Of a DNA stretch of 64,000 nucleotides, positions 1 to 8,807 are shown piece by piece. The translations under genes and the position numbers were made by a program. The stretch is taken from the NCBI RefSeq assembly GCF_963860125.1, contig NZ_CAWLFA010000001.1, positions 682,001 to 746,000 of the forward strand. The letters run 5' to 3'. Under the pieces are notes generated by a model that saw only the letters and a program-made list of their open reading frames with translations, was not told the origin of the DNA and ran no database searches. Numbering within the stretch: position 1 is the first letter of the stretch; the number at the start of each line of letters is the position of its first letter. This DNA comes from Picosynechococcus sp. PCC 7002. GTDB taxonomy: Bacteria > Cyanobacteriota > Cyanobacteriia > Cyanobacteriales > MRBY01.

Positions 1-303
1 TTGATATTCACTATACTCTTCTAGAAAGCGGCAAAAGCGAGTTTCATTTTTCATTTTCTTTTTGGAAAAGTTTAGCAAACAACTTTCGATATAACTTAAT
101 CCATCAATTGCAGTGCAAGCAATTGAATATGCTTCAGTATGCAAATTACATGAGGGGTCATATTCTATAGGCGGTAAATTCAAACTGTTTTTTCCATTTG
201 TAAAATAATCATTTTTAAGGAGATTTTCACATAAATCTGCTCTGAAATGAAAAAACTTTTTCACTCTTTGAGCTAAGTCTTCTGATGCTCTATTTATGTC
301 CAT
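1..303 (-). CDS. Partial hypothetical protein, cut by the left window edge
   Basis: An open frame starts with ATG at 303 on the minus strand and runs without a stop for 101 codons to base 1, so the C-terminal part lies outside the window. The visible protein begins MDINRASEDLAQRVKKFF and is rich in Lys, Asn, Phe and Cys. The DNA is clearly more AT-rich than the neighbouring ilvD and has no GCGATCGC sites, which hints at recent acquisition or a fast-evolving accessory gene. I recognise no domain or motif. It lies downstream of ilvD on the same strand, but a terminator hairpin at 342-368 separates them, so it is probably transcribed from its own promoter in the AT-rich 304-335 stretch. Confidence 0.6.
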   Translation of the reverse strand, partial: MDINRASEDLAQRVKKFFHFRADLCENLLKNDYFTNGKNSLNLPPIEYDPSCNLHTEAYSIACTAIDGLSYIESCLLNFSKKKMKNETRFCRFLEEYSEYQ

Positions 304-330
304 AATAACTAAATATATTTTTTTCTAGAC

Positions 331-368
331 TATAAAAATAACCCCCTATCAGCATAGCCAACAGAGGG
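331..368 (-). terminator. Rho-independent terminator of ilvD
   Basis: Read on the minus strand, a 12-bp stem (342-353 pairing with 357-368, with several G-U pairs) closes on a 3-base loop and is followed by TTATTTTTA. It lies about 30 bases after the ilvD stop codon, the expected place for its terminator. Confidence 0.65.
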
Positions 369-398
369 ATAAAGTAAAGCTTAAATATCGCTTTTAAT

Positions 399-2084
399 TT
401 AAAACAAATCGATATCTGTCACTGCACCTTTACTACTGGTGGAAACAATCTTGGCATACTTTCCAAGGACACCACGCTTATAACGGGGTTCACGGGGTTT
501 CCAAGCGGCGCGACGTTTTGCCAGTTCCTCATCAGGAACATTGATTTGCAACAGTTTTTCGTGGGCATCGATGGTGATGCTGTCCCCTTCTTCCACAAGG
601 GCAATATTGCCACCCACAAACGCTTCCGGGGCAACGTGTCCGACCACGAGACCATAGGTTCCGCCAGAGAAACGACCATCGGTGATCAGACCGACAGAAT
701 CGCCCAGACCAGCGCCAATAATTGCGGAGGTGGGCGCTAGCATTTCCCGCATCCCGGGGCCACCCTTCGGCCCTTCGTAACGAACAATCACCACATCACC
801 AGCAACAATCTTGCCAGCCAGGATTGCATCGAGACATTCTTCTTCGGACTCAAAAACGCGGGCGGGGCCAGTGATCCGGGGATTTTTCACGCCACTAATT
901 TTCGCCACGGAACCTTCTTCGGCCAAGTTGCCCTTGAGGATCGCCAGGTGTCCTTTTTCGTACATTGGCTTATCCCAAGGACGAATCACATCCTGATCGG
1001 GAGAGGGTTCGCTGGGAATATCGGCGAGGGTTTCAGCGACGGTTTTGCCAGTAATTGTTAGACAGTCGCCATGGAGAAGACCGTGATCCAAGAGCATTTT
1101 CATCACCTGGGGAATGCCGCCCGCCTTGTGGAGATCGGTGGCAACGTAGCGACCAGAGGGCTTGAGGTCACAGATGACGGGGACGCGCTGGCGGATGGTT
1201 TCAAAGTCGTCGATGGTCAGATCCACACCGATAGTATTGGCGATCGCCAACAAATGTAAGACTGAATTTGTCGAGCCGCCCACGGCCATAATTACGGAAA
1301 TCGCGTTTTCAAATGCCTTGCGCGTGAGGATGTCCTTCGGCAAAATCTGCTTCTTGATCGCATTGACCAAAACGCGTGCCGACTCTTCCGCACTGACAGC
1401 TTTTTCTTCATCTTCAGCGGCCATCGTCGAGGAGTAGGGCAAACTGATCCCCATCGCCTCAAAAGCCGAGGACATCGTATTGGCCGTGTACATCCCGCCA
1501 CAGGAGCCAGCCCCCGGACAAGCATTTTTCTCAACGGCTAATAATCTTTCCTCGTCGATTTTTCCGGCGCTAAATTCACCGACAGCCTCGAACGCACTAA
1601 CAACTGTGAGATCTTCCCCGTCTAAATGACCGGGTTTGATCGTGCCACCGTAAACAAAAATTGCGGGGATATTCATCCGGGCGATCGCCAACACTGCCCC
1701 CGGCATATTCTTATCACAACCGCCAATGGCGAGAACCGCATCCATGCTTTGGCCATTACAAGCCGTCTCAATGGAGTCAGCGATCACATCACGGGAAACC
1801 AAAGAATACTTCATCCCCTCCGTACCCATGGAGATCCCATCACTAATGGTGATCGTCCCAAACATCTGCGGCATCGCTCCCGCTTCCCGGATTGCCTTAT
1901 CCGCTCGCTGGGCGAGGTCATTGATTCCCATATTGCATGGCGTAATCGTACTGTACCCATTCGCCAAGCCCACAATTGGTTTACTAAAATCATCATCCCC
2001 AAAGCCCACAGCCCGGAGCATGGCGCGGTTTGGGCTCCGCTGATGACCTTCGGTGACTACCCGGCTACGTCGATTGTCGCTCAT
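399..2084 (-). CDS. ilvD: Dihydroxy-acid dehydratase
   Basis: IlvD dehydrates 2,3-dihydroxyisovalerate and 2,3-dihydroxy-3-methylvalerate to the 2-keto acids that precede valine, isoleucine and leucine; it is a cytoplasmic iron-sulfur enzyme. The 561-residue length is normal for the family. The three expected cluster cysteines are visible: Cys50 in [10 protein letters not shown], Cys123 in GGCDKNMPG and Cys195 in [15 protein letters not shown]. The C-terminal half carries the family block [10 protein letters not shown]. The ATG at 2084 gives the usual N-terminus [13 protein letters not shown]. It appears monocistronic: 93 bases separate it from the upstream gene, and a terminator follows directly. 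Identity is secure from the motifs. Confidence 0.97.
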   Translation of the reverse strand: MSDNRRSRVVTEGHQRSPNRAMLRAVGFGDDDFSKPIVGLANGYSTITPCNMGINDLAQRADKAIREAGAMPQMFGTITISDGISMGTEGMKYSLVSRDVIADSIETACNGQSMDAVLAIGGCDKNMPGAVLAIARMNIPAIFVYGGTIKPGHLDGEDLTVVSAFEAVGEFSAGKIDEERLLAVEKNACPGAGSCGGMYTANTMSSAFEAMGISLPYSSTMAAEDEEKAVSAEESARVLVNAIKKQILPKDILTRKAFENAISVIMAVGGSTNSVLHLLAIANTIGVDLTIDDFETIRQRVPVICDLKPSGRYVATDLHKAGGIPQVMKMLLDHGLLHGDCLTITGKTVAETLADIPSEPSPDQDVIRPWDKPMYEKGHLAILKGNLAEEGSVAKISGVKNPRITGPARVFESEEECLDAILAGKIVAGDVVIVRYEGPKGGPGMREMLAPTSAIIGAGLGDSVGLITDGRFSGGTYGLVVGHVAPEAFVGGNIALVEEGDSITIDAHEKLLQINVPDEELAKRRAAWKPREPRYKRGVLGKYAKIVSTSSKGAVTDIDLF

Positions 2085-2177
2085 AACAAATAGAAATCAA
2101 GATTTACATCAAAATAACCTTTCTATTGTCCTTTTTTTTCGAGCTTTTGGATAGGGACGGCCTAAAGTTAACCACGA

Positions 2178-3548
2178 CTACTCAGGCACAACCGGGCAAT
2201 ACTGGGGAGCCGTCAGCACCAACGCCAAAATAACCTGAACCGTCTCAAAAAAGCCCATGAGCCACTGGCACTCTGCCTTGGGCTGGTCTTGATATTGTCC
2301 GAGCAGAAGATTGAGGGCTTGCATCAGTTCACCATAGGTTTCTGGCGCGACCAATACCAATTTCAACAACAAAATACTGTGGGTTAAATATTCCCGCTGA
2401 ATCATTAAAACGGGCAGAGGATGGGATAAATCTTGCAAATGTTCAGGATTGAGCAGGTAATGGATCAAATTGCGGCAAACATCAGTAATCAGCGCCCGGT
2501 CTAGGGTGATACTGTCTCCTGCGGGATAACACTGTTTCAGATGTTGCAAAATCTTATCGGGCAGCCACTTCAAACGGCGTGGTGAAGTCATGGCACAAAA
2601 CAAATAATCAACAAAATAGGGCTGCCAAGTGACAAAGGTGTGCTCATCTGTCTGGGCTAAAAATTGCGTGGCAATATCAGGGTAACTCGGCTGCTTTTTA
2701 ACCACTAAACGGTGAATCAGATTCAGGGTTACATCTTCAATGAGGGTAGGATTTTTAATGGCCTCCCCTGTCGCTGTCATTTTTCCCTTCGTTGACAGGT
2801 ACATCACCAAGCGGTAACGATAGCGGTTATTAAATAGTTGGTAAAGCAGCTTAGAGGCCCGTTGTTGTTCTGGGGAAGATTGTGGATCTGTCGCTTGGGC
2901 AAATAACATAAAACCCACGTAGCGATCGCCCCAAGTCCGTTGATTTGTCTCACTAGGAGGCGCTAAAACCCGCAAGACCCGACATTCCTCACTCTGAATA
3001 AATCCCCGTAGCCAATCCTGAAATCGCTCTGTGGTCAACGACGCATCACCCGTCTGCGATGTTGGCGTCAACAGCAAATGGGCCAGTTGAGTAATGTGCT
3101 GGATGCTTTCTTGATTAAGGCAAGTTTCGATAAATAGATAACAACACCGTTTAAGAACCGCAATAAATCCCGTGCGCCGATTGCCAATAATCAGCTGATA
3201 ACTTGCTTGTTGCAGGGGTTCTGGACATTGGGCCGTGTCATAACCAACAAAAAACCCTTGAAATAACCCCAAGAACTCATCAAGGGAAGCAGTTTGTAGC
3301 GTTTGGGCAAAGAAATCAAAAACGACCTGTTCCGGGGGGATTTCTGGCTTCGGTAACGATGATTCTACGGGAGCTAAGGAGGTTTCAAAATCACGGCCTG
3401 GAGTCATGTCCGGCATCATCTCTGTTGATTGCAGTACTGTCTCTTCCGATGATACATTGGCTCGCCCTGATGGGTCAGTCTTTGAGCTGCGGCGAACCGA
3501 TTTCGACGTGATCGGCCGTAGGTGGTTCAGTGGCAACAGTTGCTTCAT
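2178..3548 (-). CDS. Cyanobacterial protein of unknown function, 456 residues
   Basis: I do not recognise this protein. The first 80 or so residues are low-complexity, rich in Ser, Thr, Pro and basic residues and probably disordered. The remainder is rich in Leu and Gln, with the look of a helical, soluble protein; no membrane segment or signal peptide is visible. There is no nucleotide-binding or catalytic motif I can name. The ATG start at 3548 is supported by a strong purine-rich ribosome binding site (GGGGGGAG) about 7 bases upstream. It lies between hspA and ilvD on the same strand, with gaps of 267 and 93 bases, so an operon with either is not evident. Codon usage and the presence of HIP1 sites look native. 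Confidence 0.8.
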   Translation of the reverse strand: MKQLLPLNHLRPITSKSVRRSSKTDPSGRANVSSEETVLQSTEMMPDMTPGRDFETSLAPVESSLPKPEIPPEQVVFDFFAQTLQTASLDEFLGLFQGFFVGYDTAQCPEPLQQASYQLIIGNRRTGFIAVLKRCCYLFIETCLNQESIQHITQLAHLLLTPTSQTGDASLTTERFQDWLRGFIQSEECRVLRVLAPPSETNQRTWGDRYVGFMLFAQATDPQSSPEQQRASKLLYQLFNNRYRYRLVMYLSTKGKMTATGEAIKNPTLIEDVTLNLIHRLVVKKQPSYPDIATQFLAQTDEHTFVTWQPYFVDYLFCAMTSPRRLKWLPDKILQHLKQCYPAGDSITLDRALITDVCRNLIHYLLNPEHLQDLSHPLPVLMIQREYLTHSILLLKLVLVAPETYGELMQALNLLLGQYQDQPKAECQWLMGFFETVQVILALVLTAPQYCPVVPE

Positions 3549-3726
3549 GATGTTTCTCCCCCCGGCAATCCCCAGTTTTCTTGACTACCTCCATGATAAA
3601 GTTCCAGGTCTGTTGAGCATTGCTTTCTTGGACAATTCAAAGAAAAGCTTTATACTTCATTGCTTCTTTAGATATATAGCCAAACTTTATTGTAAATTCA
3701 CATTGGCGCAGGCTCTGTCAGTTACT

Positions 3727-3767
3727 CAAAAAAACAATGGCCTCCCCGAAAATTTGGGGAGGGCCAG
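3727..3767 (-). terminator. Terminator downstream of hspA
   Basis: On the minus strand a 7-bp stem CCTCCCC/GGGGAGG (3756-3762 with 3741-3747) has an 8-base loop and can be extended by two more pairs across a bulge. A run of seven T (plus-strand A run 3728-3734) follows a few bases after the stem. It lies about 50 bases past the hspA stop. Confidence 0.65.
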
Positions 3768-3815
3768 CACAGTGTTTATGATTTGACGGCGTCATGGAAA
3801 ATGACAGTCCGTGAA

Positions 3816-4292
3816 CTATTCAGTCGGTTCTTCGAGAACTTTTTGAGTTTCGGGGCTTTTACCCAGTTGTAGTTTGACAATTTTTTTCGCTGCGGGAACA
3901 ACTTTGGGCAGCTTCAGGGTAAGAATACCATCTTTAAATTCTGCCGTGGCATTTTCGTGGTCGACGGCGACCGGAAGCGCAATGGTGCGGTCAAATTTTC
4001 CATAGCGGAATTCAGAATGGTAGCAGCCTTCATCTTCTTTTTCTTCTTCGTATTTATATTCCCCGGAGAGGCGGACTGATTCACGGGTCAACTGAATATC
4101 GATATCGTCAGCGGCAATGCCAGGAAGGGCGGCTTTTAAGGTTAATTCTGCGTCCCCATTGAGTAGCTCGATAGAGGGACGCCAGGGGGAGCGACCTTCC
4201 CCTTGCCAGCCGGCAAGTTCATCGAGAATGCGATTCATTTGGGTCTGAACTGTTTCTAGTTCAGAAAACGGCGAGAAATGTACTAAAGACAT
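3816..4292 (-). CDS. hspA: Small heat-shock protein, Hsp20/alpha-crystallin family
   Basis: HspA is an ATP-independent holdase that binds unfolding proteins and, in cyanobacteria, also protects thylakoid membranes. The 158-residue protein has a short variable N-terminus with a helical segment (FSELETVQTQMNRILDEL) and an alpha-crystallin domain from about residue 45 to 140. The diagnostic block AEFKDGILTLKLPK lies near its end. A charged Lys/Glu loop precedes the last strands, and the tail contains an I-x-(I/L)-type anchoring motif (IVKL). The start is fixed by a near-perfect AGGAGG ribosome binding site at 4299-4304. A sigma-70-like promoter and a short leader that could hide the ribosome binding site lie upstream (separate entries). 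The gene is monocistronic and divergent from pdhB. Confidence 0.96.
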   Translation of the reverse strand: MSLVHFSPFSELETVQTQMNRILDELAGWQGEGRSPWRPSIELLNGDAELTLKAALPGIAADDIDIQLTRESVRLSGEYKYEEEKEDEGCYHSEFRYGKFDRTIALPVAVDHENATAEFKDGILTLKLPKVVPAAKKIVKLQLGKSPETQKVLEEPTE

Positions 4293-4312
4293 ATATGACC
4301 TCCTAAGAGAAT
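4293..4312 (-). promoter_or_regulatory. Possible RNA thermometer in the hspA leader
   Basis: In the predicted mRNA leader, UCUC (complement of 4307-4310) can pair with GGAG/GAGG of the ribosome binding site (complement of 4299-4304), closing a four-base UUAG loop just before the start codon. Small cyanobacterial hsp17/hspA leaders are known to act as short RNA thermometers. Seeing the pairing here is direct; the thermosensor role is inference. The four-pair stem is weak by itself. Confidence 0.35.
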
Positions 4313-4339
4313 CGACTTCTTGCTACATTTTTATTGTCT

Positions 4340-4368
4340 ACTATCTTCAAGGGGTTTGTAGATGACAA
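4340..4368 (-). promoter_or_regulatory. Predicted hspA promoter, -35/-10
   Basis: On the minus strand TTGTCA (4368-4363), a 17-base spacer and GATAGT (4345-4340) form a reasonable sigma-70-type promoter. It would start transcription near 4333, giving a leader of about 40 bases. No CIRCE element (TTAGCACTC-N9-GAGTGCTAA) is visible, so HrcA control is not suggested. Confidence 0.45.
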
Positions 4369-4660
4369 AAACCGTATTTTTTTGGTGAAATTACCGCAGA
4401 ATTGCTGTTTTTTTTGGGATTACAAATTGCATTTTTTTAGGAAAAATTTAAGGGTTTTTCGATCACCATTGGGGCGGGTTGGCCATTCCCCCCGCAAAAG
4501 GCGATCGCCACCGGACAGAGCCTCCCTGCCGATGGGGTTTCTCAATCCGGCCCCAGAGCCCTAAAAATATCGGCTTCAATCCCACCTAGATTGATGGCGC
4601 AAGAAAGGCTCAGGAATGATACGATGTCACTTGCTGCGATAGGTTTTAGAACGATTTCAT
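4369..4660. other. hspA-pdhB intergenic region
   Basis: This is the remainder of a 368-base divergent gap. It holds one HIP1-type GGCGATCGCC site near 4500 and a GC-rich stretch at 4470-4560. The pdhB promoter must lie here, but I see no convincing -35/-10 pair or regulator box, and no reading frame with coding character. Confidence 0.4.
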
Positions 4661-5644
4661 ATGGCGGAAACTTTACTTTTTAATGCGCTGCGTCAAGCTA
4701 TCGATGAAGAGATGGCACGTGACGAAACTGTCTTCGTTATGGGCGAAGATGTGGGTCATTACGGCGGTTCCTACAAGGTAACGAAGGATCTTGCGAAAAA
4801 ATATGGTGACCTGCGCGTTCTGGATACACCCATCGCAGAAAACAGCTTCACCGGGATGGCTGTTGGCGCCGCCATGACTGGGCTACGGCCAATCATCGAA
4901 GGGATGAATATGGGCTTTTTGCTGTTGGCCTTCAACCAAATTTCCAATAACGCTGGGATGTTGCGCTACACATCCGGCGGTAATTTCACAATTCCAATGG
5001 TGATCCGGGGGCCTGGAGGTGTCGGTCGGCAGTTGGGGGCAGAACACTCTCAGCGGCTAGAAGCCTACTTCCAAGCTGTCCCTGGCTTGAAGATCGTGGC
5101 CTGTTCTACCCCTTACAATGCCAAGGGTTTATTAAAGGCGGCAATCCGTGACGAAAACCCCGTCCTTTTCTTTGAACACGTGCTGCTCTACAACCTAAAA
5201 GAGAATTTGCCCGATGGGGAATATGTGCTGCCCCTCGATAAGGCGGAGTTGGTGCGGGAAGGGAAAGATGTGACGATTTTGACCTATTCGCGGATGCGTC
5301 ACCATTGCACCCAGGCGATTAAAACCCTCGAAAAACAAGGTATCGATCCAGAATTAATTGATCTAATCTCCCTGAAGCCCATCGACATGGAGGCGATCGC
5401 CAAATCCGTGAAGAAAACCCACCGGGTGATCATCGTCGAAGAATGTATGAAAACGGCGGGGATTGCGGCGGAAGTGATGTCCTTGATCAACGAGCAACTG
5501 TTTGACGAATTAGATGCCCCCGTAATGCGTCTCTCGTCCCAGGATATTCCCACCCCCTACAACGGCACCCTGGAGCGACTCACCATCGTCCAACCGGACA
5601 ACATCGTCGAAGCAGTGCAAAATATGTTGGCCCTGAACGTCTAA
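4661..5644 (+). CDS. pdhB: Pyruvate dehydrogenase E1 component, beta subunit
   Basis: This is the beta half of the thiamine-diphosphate-dependent E1 of the pyruvate dehydrogenase complex, which decarboxylates pyruvate and passes the acetyl group to E2. At 327 residues it has the normal length of a separate beta subunit. The segment [17 protein letters not shown] contains the glutamate (near residue 60) that activates the thiazolium ring. The block [16 protein letters not shown] is characteristic of the family. The C-terminal transketolase domain, with [13 protein letters not shown] and [11 protein letters not shown], starts near residue 200. The alpha subunit, E2 and E3 are not in this window; scattered pdh genes are usual in cyanobacteria. 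It is followed by secD after only 40 bases, an arrangement I recall as common in cyanobacteria and suggestive of co-transcription. Confidence 0.97.
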   Translation: MAETLLFNALRQAIDEEMARDETVFVMGEDVGHYGGSYKVTKDLAKKYGDLRVLDTPIAENSFTGMAVGAAMTGLRPIIEGMNMGFLLLAFNQISNNAGMLRYTSGGNFTIPMVIRGPGGVGRQLGAEHSQRLEAYFQAVPGLKIVACSTPYNAKGLLKAAIRDENPVLFFEHVLLYNLKENLPDGEYVLPLDKAELVREGKDVTILTYSRMRHHCTQAIKTLEKQGIDPELIDLISLKPIDMEAIAKSVKKTHRVIIVEECMKTAGIAAEVMSLINEQLFDELDAPVMRLSSQDIPTPYNGTLERLTIVQPDNIVEAVQNMLALNV

Positions 5645-5684
5645 ACACCAGCGACCAACTGCGGTTCATCCTCCTAGATCCATC

Positions 5685-7088
5685 ATGCAAAAACAACGGT
5701 TAATCATAGTTGCAATTCTTTTTTTGGTGGCGATCGCCATCACGATTTTGACAACCTTACCCCTCCAGCTCGGTCTGGATCTCAAAGGTGGTGCCCAACT
5801 GACGATCCAGGTGCAACCCAATGCCGAAGGAGTCGTCGTTGAGGCCGATGATACAGCTGCCGTGAAGCGAGTCATCGAAAATCGCATCAATGGTCTAGGA
5901 GTGGCCGAACCCATCACCCAACTCGTGGGGAACGACCGGATCCTCGTGCAATTGCCTGGAGTGACAGATCCTGAGCAGGCTGAACGAGTTCTCGGTGGCA
6001 CCGCTCAGCTCGAGTTTCGGCCCCAAAACCCTGGCACTGAAGCCGAATTCCAAGAAAAGTACGCCCTCCGCCGCCAACTCGACGCCCAGTTAACCAGTCT
6101 CCGTGGCAGTGCAAGCCCTGCCGCTAGCGATGCCGAGATCGAAGAATTAGAAACCAATATTGACAGTCTCGATCAAGAGATTCTCGCTCTGTTTGAACCC
6201 GTTGGTCTAGTCGGCGAATACGTCACCAATGCCCAACCTGCCCCCACCCAAACGGGCAACAGTTGGCAAGTCTTTCTCAATTTCAATAGTGAAGGGGCCG
6301 AACTTTTTGCAGAAATCACAAAAGGTCTAGCTGGTACAGGCCGGAGTGTCGGCATTTTCTTAGATGATGCCCTCCTTAGCGCCCCCACCGTTGGCCCAGA
6401 ATATACTGCCCAAGGGATCGCCGGGGGGAACGTGACCATTACCGGCAACTTTGACATTGATACCGCCAGTGATCTCGCCATTCAGATTCGGGGTGGGTCG
6501 TTACCCTTCCCGGTGGCTGTGGTCGAGAACCGTACCGTAGGGGCAACCCTAGGCCAAGATTCCATTCGCCAAAGTATCTATGCAGGGATTGCGGGCCTAA
6601 TTCTGGTGTTGATCTTTGTGGCAGTCTATTACCGTTTGCCAGGGCTGATCGCAGATGTGGCGTTAGTGGTTTATACCCTCCTCACTTTGGCCTGCTACTC
6701 CCTTGTGGGGGTTACGCTGACGTTACCGGGGATTGCTGGTTTTATTCTCAGTATTGGTATGGCCGTGGATGCAAATGTGCTGATCTTTGAGCGCACCCGG
6801 GAGGAAATCTATAAGGGGAATACCCTATACCGAGCCGTGGAATCGGGATTTTTTAACGCTTTCTCCAGCATTCTCGACAGTAATGTCACCACTTTGATCG
6901 CCTGTGCGGCCCTCTTTTTCTTGGGTTCGGGTTTGGTAAAAGGTTTTGCGTTGACCTTGGCGATCGGGGTGGGAGTGAGTATGTTTACGGCAGTGACTTG
7001 CAGCCGCACTTTACTGCTGTTAACGGTATTGGGCTTACCGGCGGTGCGCCAAAATCCCAAGTTGTTTGCGCCCAAAGTCCCCAACTAA
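5685..7088 (+). CDS. secD: Protein translocase subunit SecD
   Basis: SecD, with SecF, uses the proton gradient to pull proteins through SecYEG and, in cyanobacteria, serves both plasma and thylakoid membranes. The 467-residue protein has an N-terminal membrane helix (about residues 5-24). A large periplasmic or lumenal region follows, including an insertion rich in Ala, Ser and Glu at about 120-160. The C-terminal half has five membrane helices from about 300. The RND-type signature GMAVDANVLIFERTREE is present near residue 360. The first extracytoplasmic segment LGLDLKGGAQLTIQV matches the conserved D1 region. secF follows after 32 bases, and pdhB precedes after 40. Confidence 0.97.
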   Translation: MQKQRLIIVAILFLVAIAITILTTLPLQLGLDLKGGAQLTIQVQPNAEGVVVEADDTAAVKRVIENRINGLGVAEPITQLVGNDRILVQLPGVTDPEQAERVLGGTAQLEFRPQNPGTEAEFQEKYALRRQLDAQLTSLRGSASPAASDAEIEELETNIDSLDQEILALFEPVGLVGEYVTNAQPAPTQTGNSWQVFLNFNSEGAELFAEITKGLAGTGRSVGIFLDDALLSAPTVGPEYTAQGIAGGNVTITGNFDIDTASDLAIQIRGGSLPFPVAVVENRTVGATLGQDSIRQSIYAGIAGLILVLIFVAVYYRLPGLIADVALVVYTLLTLACYSLVGVTLTLPGIAGFILSIGMAVDANVLIFERTREEIYKGNTLYRAVESGFFNAFSSILDSNVTTLIACAALFFLGSGLVKGFALTLAIGVGVSMFTAVTCSRTLLLLTVLGLPAVRQNPKLFAPKVPN

Positions 7089-7120
7089 TTTCCTTTGCCC
7101 TCTAGTCTGTTGTTAACCCG

Positions 7121-8092
7121 ATGACTTTTAAATTTAGCGTCATTAAACAGCGTCTCCTTTGGTGGTCCATCTCGGCGATCGCCATCCTTGCGAGTGTGTT
7201 GTTTATGGGCATTTCCTTCAACCAACTCCAAGCACCCCTCCGACCCAGTCTCGACTTTGTTGGGGGCACAAAAATCCAAGTGGCCCTCGACTGTACGGTG
7301 GCTGGCAACTGTACTGATCCTTTAGAAACAGCGACAATTCAAAACGTGGTGAATAACCAGGGGGTCGGCAGTAGTACGGTGCAAATTTTGGGCCAAGAGC
7401 GGACAACGTTTTCGGTGCGGACACCGCAGCTCGATGTGGATCAACGCAGCCGTTTGCTCGACGCCCTAGAATCCGAAGTGGGCGCCCTAGATCCTGGCAC
7501 GATCCAAATTGACTCGGTGGGGCCAACCATTGGTCGGGAATTGTTTGTCCAAGGGATGCTCGCCCTCCTGGTTTCTTTTTTCGGGATTATTGTCTACTTG
7601 AGTATCCGCTTTCAGTTCGATTATGCGCTGTTTGCGATCGCCGCATTGTTCCATGATGTGCTGGTCACGGCTGGTGTCTTTGCGCTACTCGGTCTGGTGT
7701 TGGGCGTTGAAGTAGATAGCCTTTTCCTCGTGGCCCTACTGACGATTATTGGTTTTTCTGTGAATGATACGGTGGTCATTTATGACCGCGTTCGTGAGAA
7801 TCTCAAGGCTGACGAGGGAGACAACATCGATCAAGTTGTTGATCATTCCGTCCAGCAAACCCTGGGCCGTTCGATCAATACCACCCTCACCACCCTATTG
7901 CCGCTGGTGGCGATCTTTTTGTTCGGTGGTTCGACCCTCAAGTTTTTTGCCCTCGCCTTGATTATTGGGTTTATTTGCGGCTCTTACTCTAGTATTTTTG
8001 TCGCCAGTACCCTCTTGGCCTGGTGGCGTAACCGTAATGGCCAACCCCCCACGGTCACCAAAGAAGCGGTGAATGTTACAGAATTGTCCTAG
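7121..8092 (+). CDS. secF: Protein translocase subunit SecF
   Basis: SecF partners SecD in proton-driven late-stage protein export. The 323-residue protein has the expected layout: one membrane helix near the N-terminus (about 12-32), an extracytoplasmic domain to about residue 140, then five C-terminal helices. The family signature [17 protein letters not shown] lies near residue 215, and the early block [11 protein letters not shown] is the conserved F1 region. Start at ATG 7121, 32 bases after secD, indicates an operon. Two cysteines in the short stretch [10 protein letters not shown] of the extracytoplasmic domain could form a disulfide; that is inference. Confidence 0.97.
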
Positions 8093-8177
8093 CCATTGCA
8101 GGGGAACTTCCCGGTAACGGCGGCAATCCCAGGATTTGGCCTGACCCACTCGGTAAAGATGTTTAGGGTGAAAAAAT

Positions 8178-8573
8178 ATGGGCGATCGCCAACTTCAGGA
8201 AGCACCAACAGACCATCATTTCAGTCCCTTGGCCCGCAAGCTGGTGCGGTTCACTTTCCTCTGGCGTTGGCTATTGGTCGCCTTGCTGTGGCTGATCTTG
8301 GGGAGCTACGGCGTTTGGGCGTTGCGGGGAGAATTTGCCCTCTGGCGTGATCATCTCACCTGGGCCGTGGTGCGCTTGAGCCTCGGTTACCATTACTGGG
8401 CCAGCGTTGCCTTGACGATCTGTGTCGCCTATACCTGTGCTGTTTTGGTTTGGCATAGCCAGAAATTAACCCAAGGCTGGTCTCAACGGGAAAAGTATCG
8501 TTTCAATCAATGGGCAGAAAAATTAACCCGAAATCAGCAGCATTGGCTTTGGTTTTTTCTAAGGCGTTTATAG
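8178..8573 (+). CDS. Small membrane protein of unknown function, two helices
   Basis: The 131-residue product has a polar N-terminus and two predicted membrane helices at about residues 30-50 and 72-94, each Trp- and Leu-rich. A basic, aromatic C-terminal tail ends in WLWFFLRRL. I do not recognise a named family. It follows secF by 85 bases on the same strand and may be the last gene of the pdhB-secD-secF unit. A role linked to protein export would be speculation from position only. The chosen ATG at 8178 opens MGDRQLQEAPTDHHF. A frame-shifted alternative at 8096-8350 lacks coding character. Confidence 0.75.
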   Translation: MGDRQLQEAPTDHHFSPLARKLVRFTFLWRWLLVALLWLILGSYGVWALRGEFALWRDHLTWAVVRLSLGYHYWASVALTICVAYTCAVLVWHSQKLTQGWSQREKYRFNQWAEKLTRNQQHWLWFFLRRL

Positions 8574-8594
8574 TTTGACTTCAGCCATCTATAG

Positions 8595-8690
8595 GGTGTC
8601 AAAAGAAAAACAGCCAGCATTCGCAAATACGCCAAATTACTGAAAGCGGATCTTCTGGGAGAGCGAGTCGCTGAAACTTTTCTGGATTAA
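8595..8690 (+). other. Possible remnant of a coding sequence
   Basis: After a stop at 8592-8594 this frame encodes about 31 residues ending KYAKLLKADLLGERVAETFLD before TAA at 8688. The composition looks like the C-terminus of a real helical protein, but no start codon or ribosome binding site precedes it. It may be a decayed gene end, or chance. The rest of the 234-base gap between the membrane protein and the GAF-LuxR gene shows nothing recognisable. Confidence 0.15.
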
Positions 8691-8807
8691 TCTCCTCCAA
8701 AGTTCCAGATAATTGCGGGTTTCTGTACTAATGTTCACTACTGACTGACGTAGGTGAGCTGGCTCGCGTTAACTAGAAAGAGAATTTGTGCTTAGTTTAC
8801 CGATGCC

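Noticed and set aside
4334..4564. 76-residue plus-strand frame before pdhB
   Set aside because: Low-complexity composition over the promoter region, with no ribosome binding site; judged non-coding.
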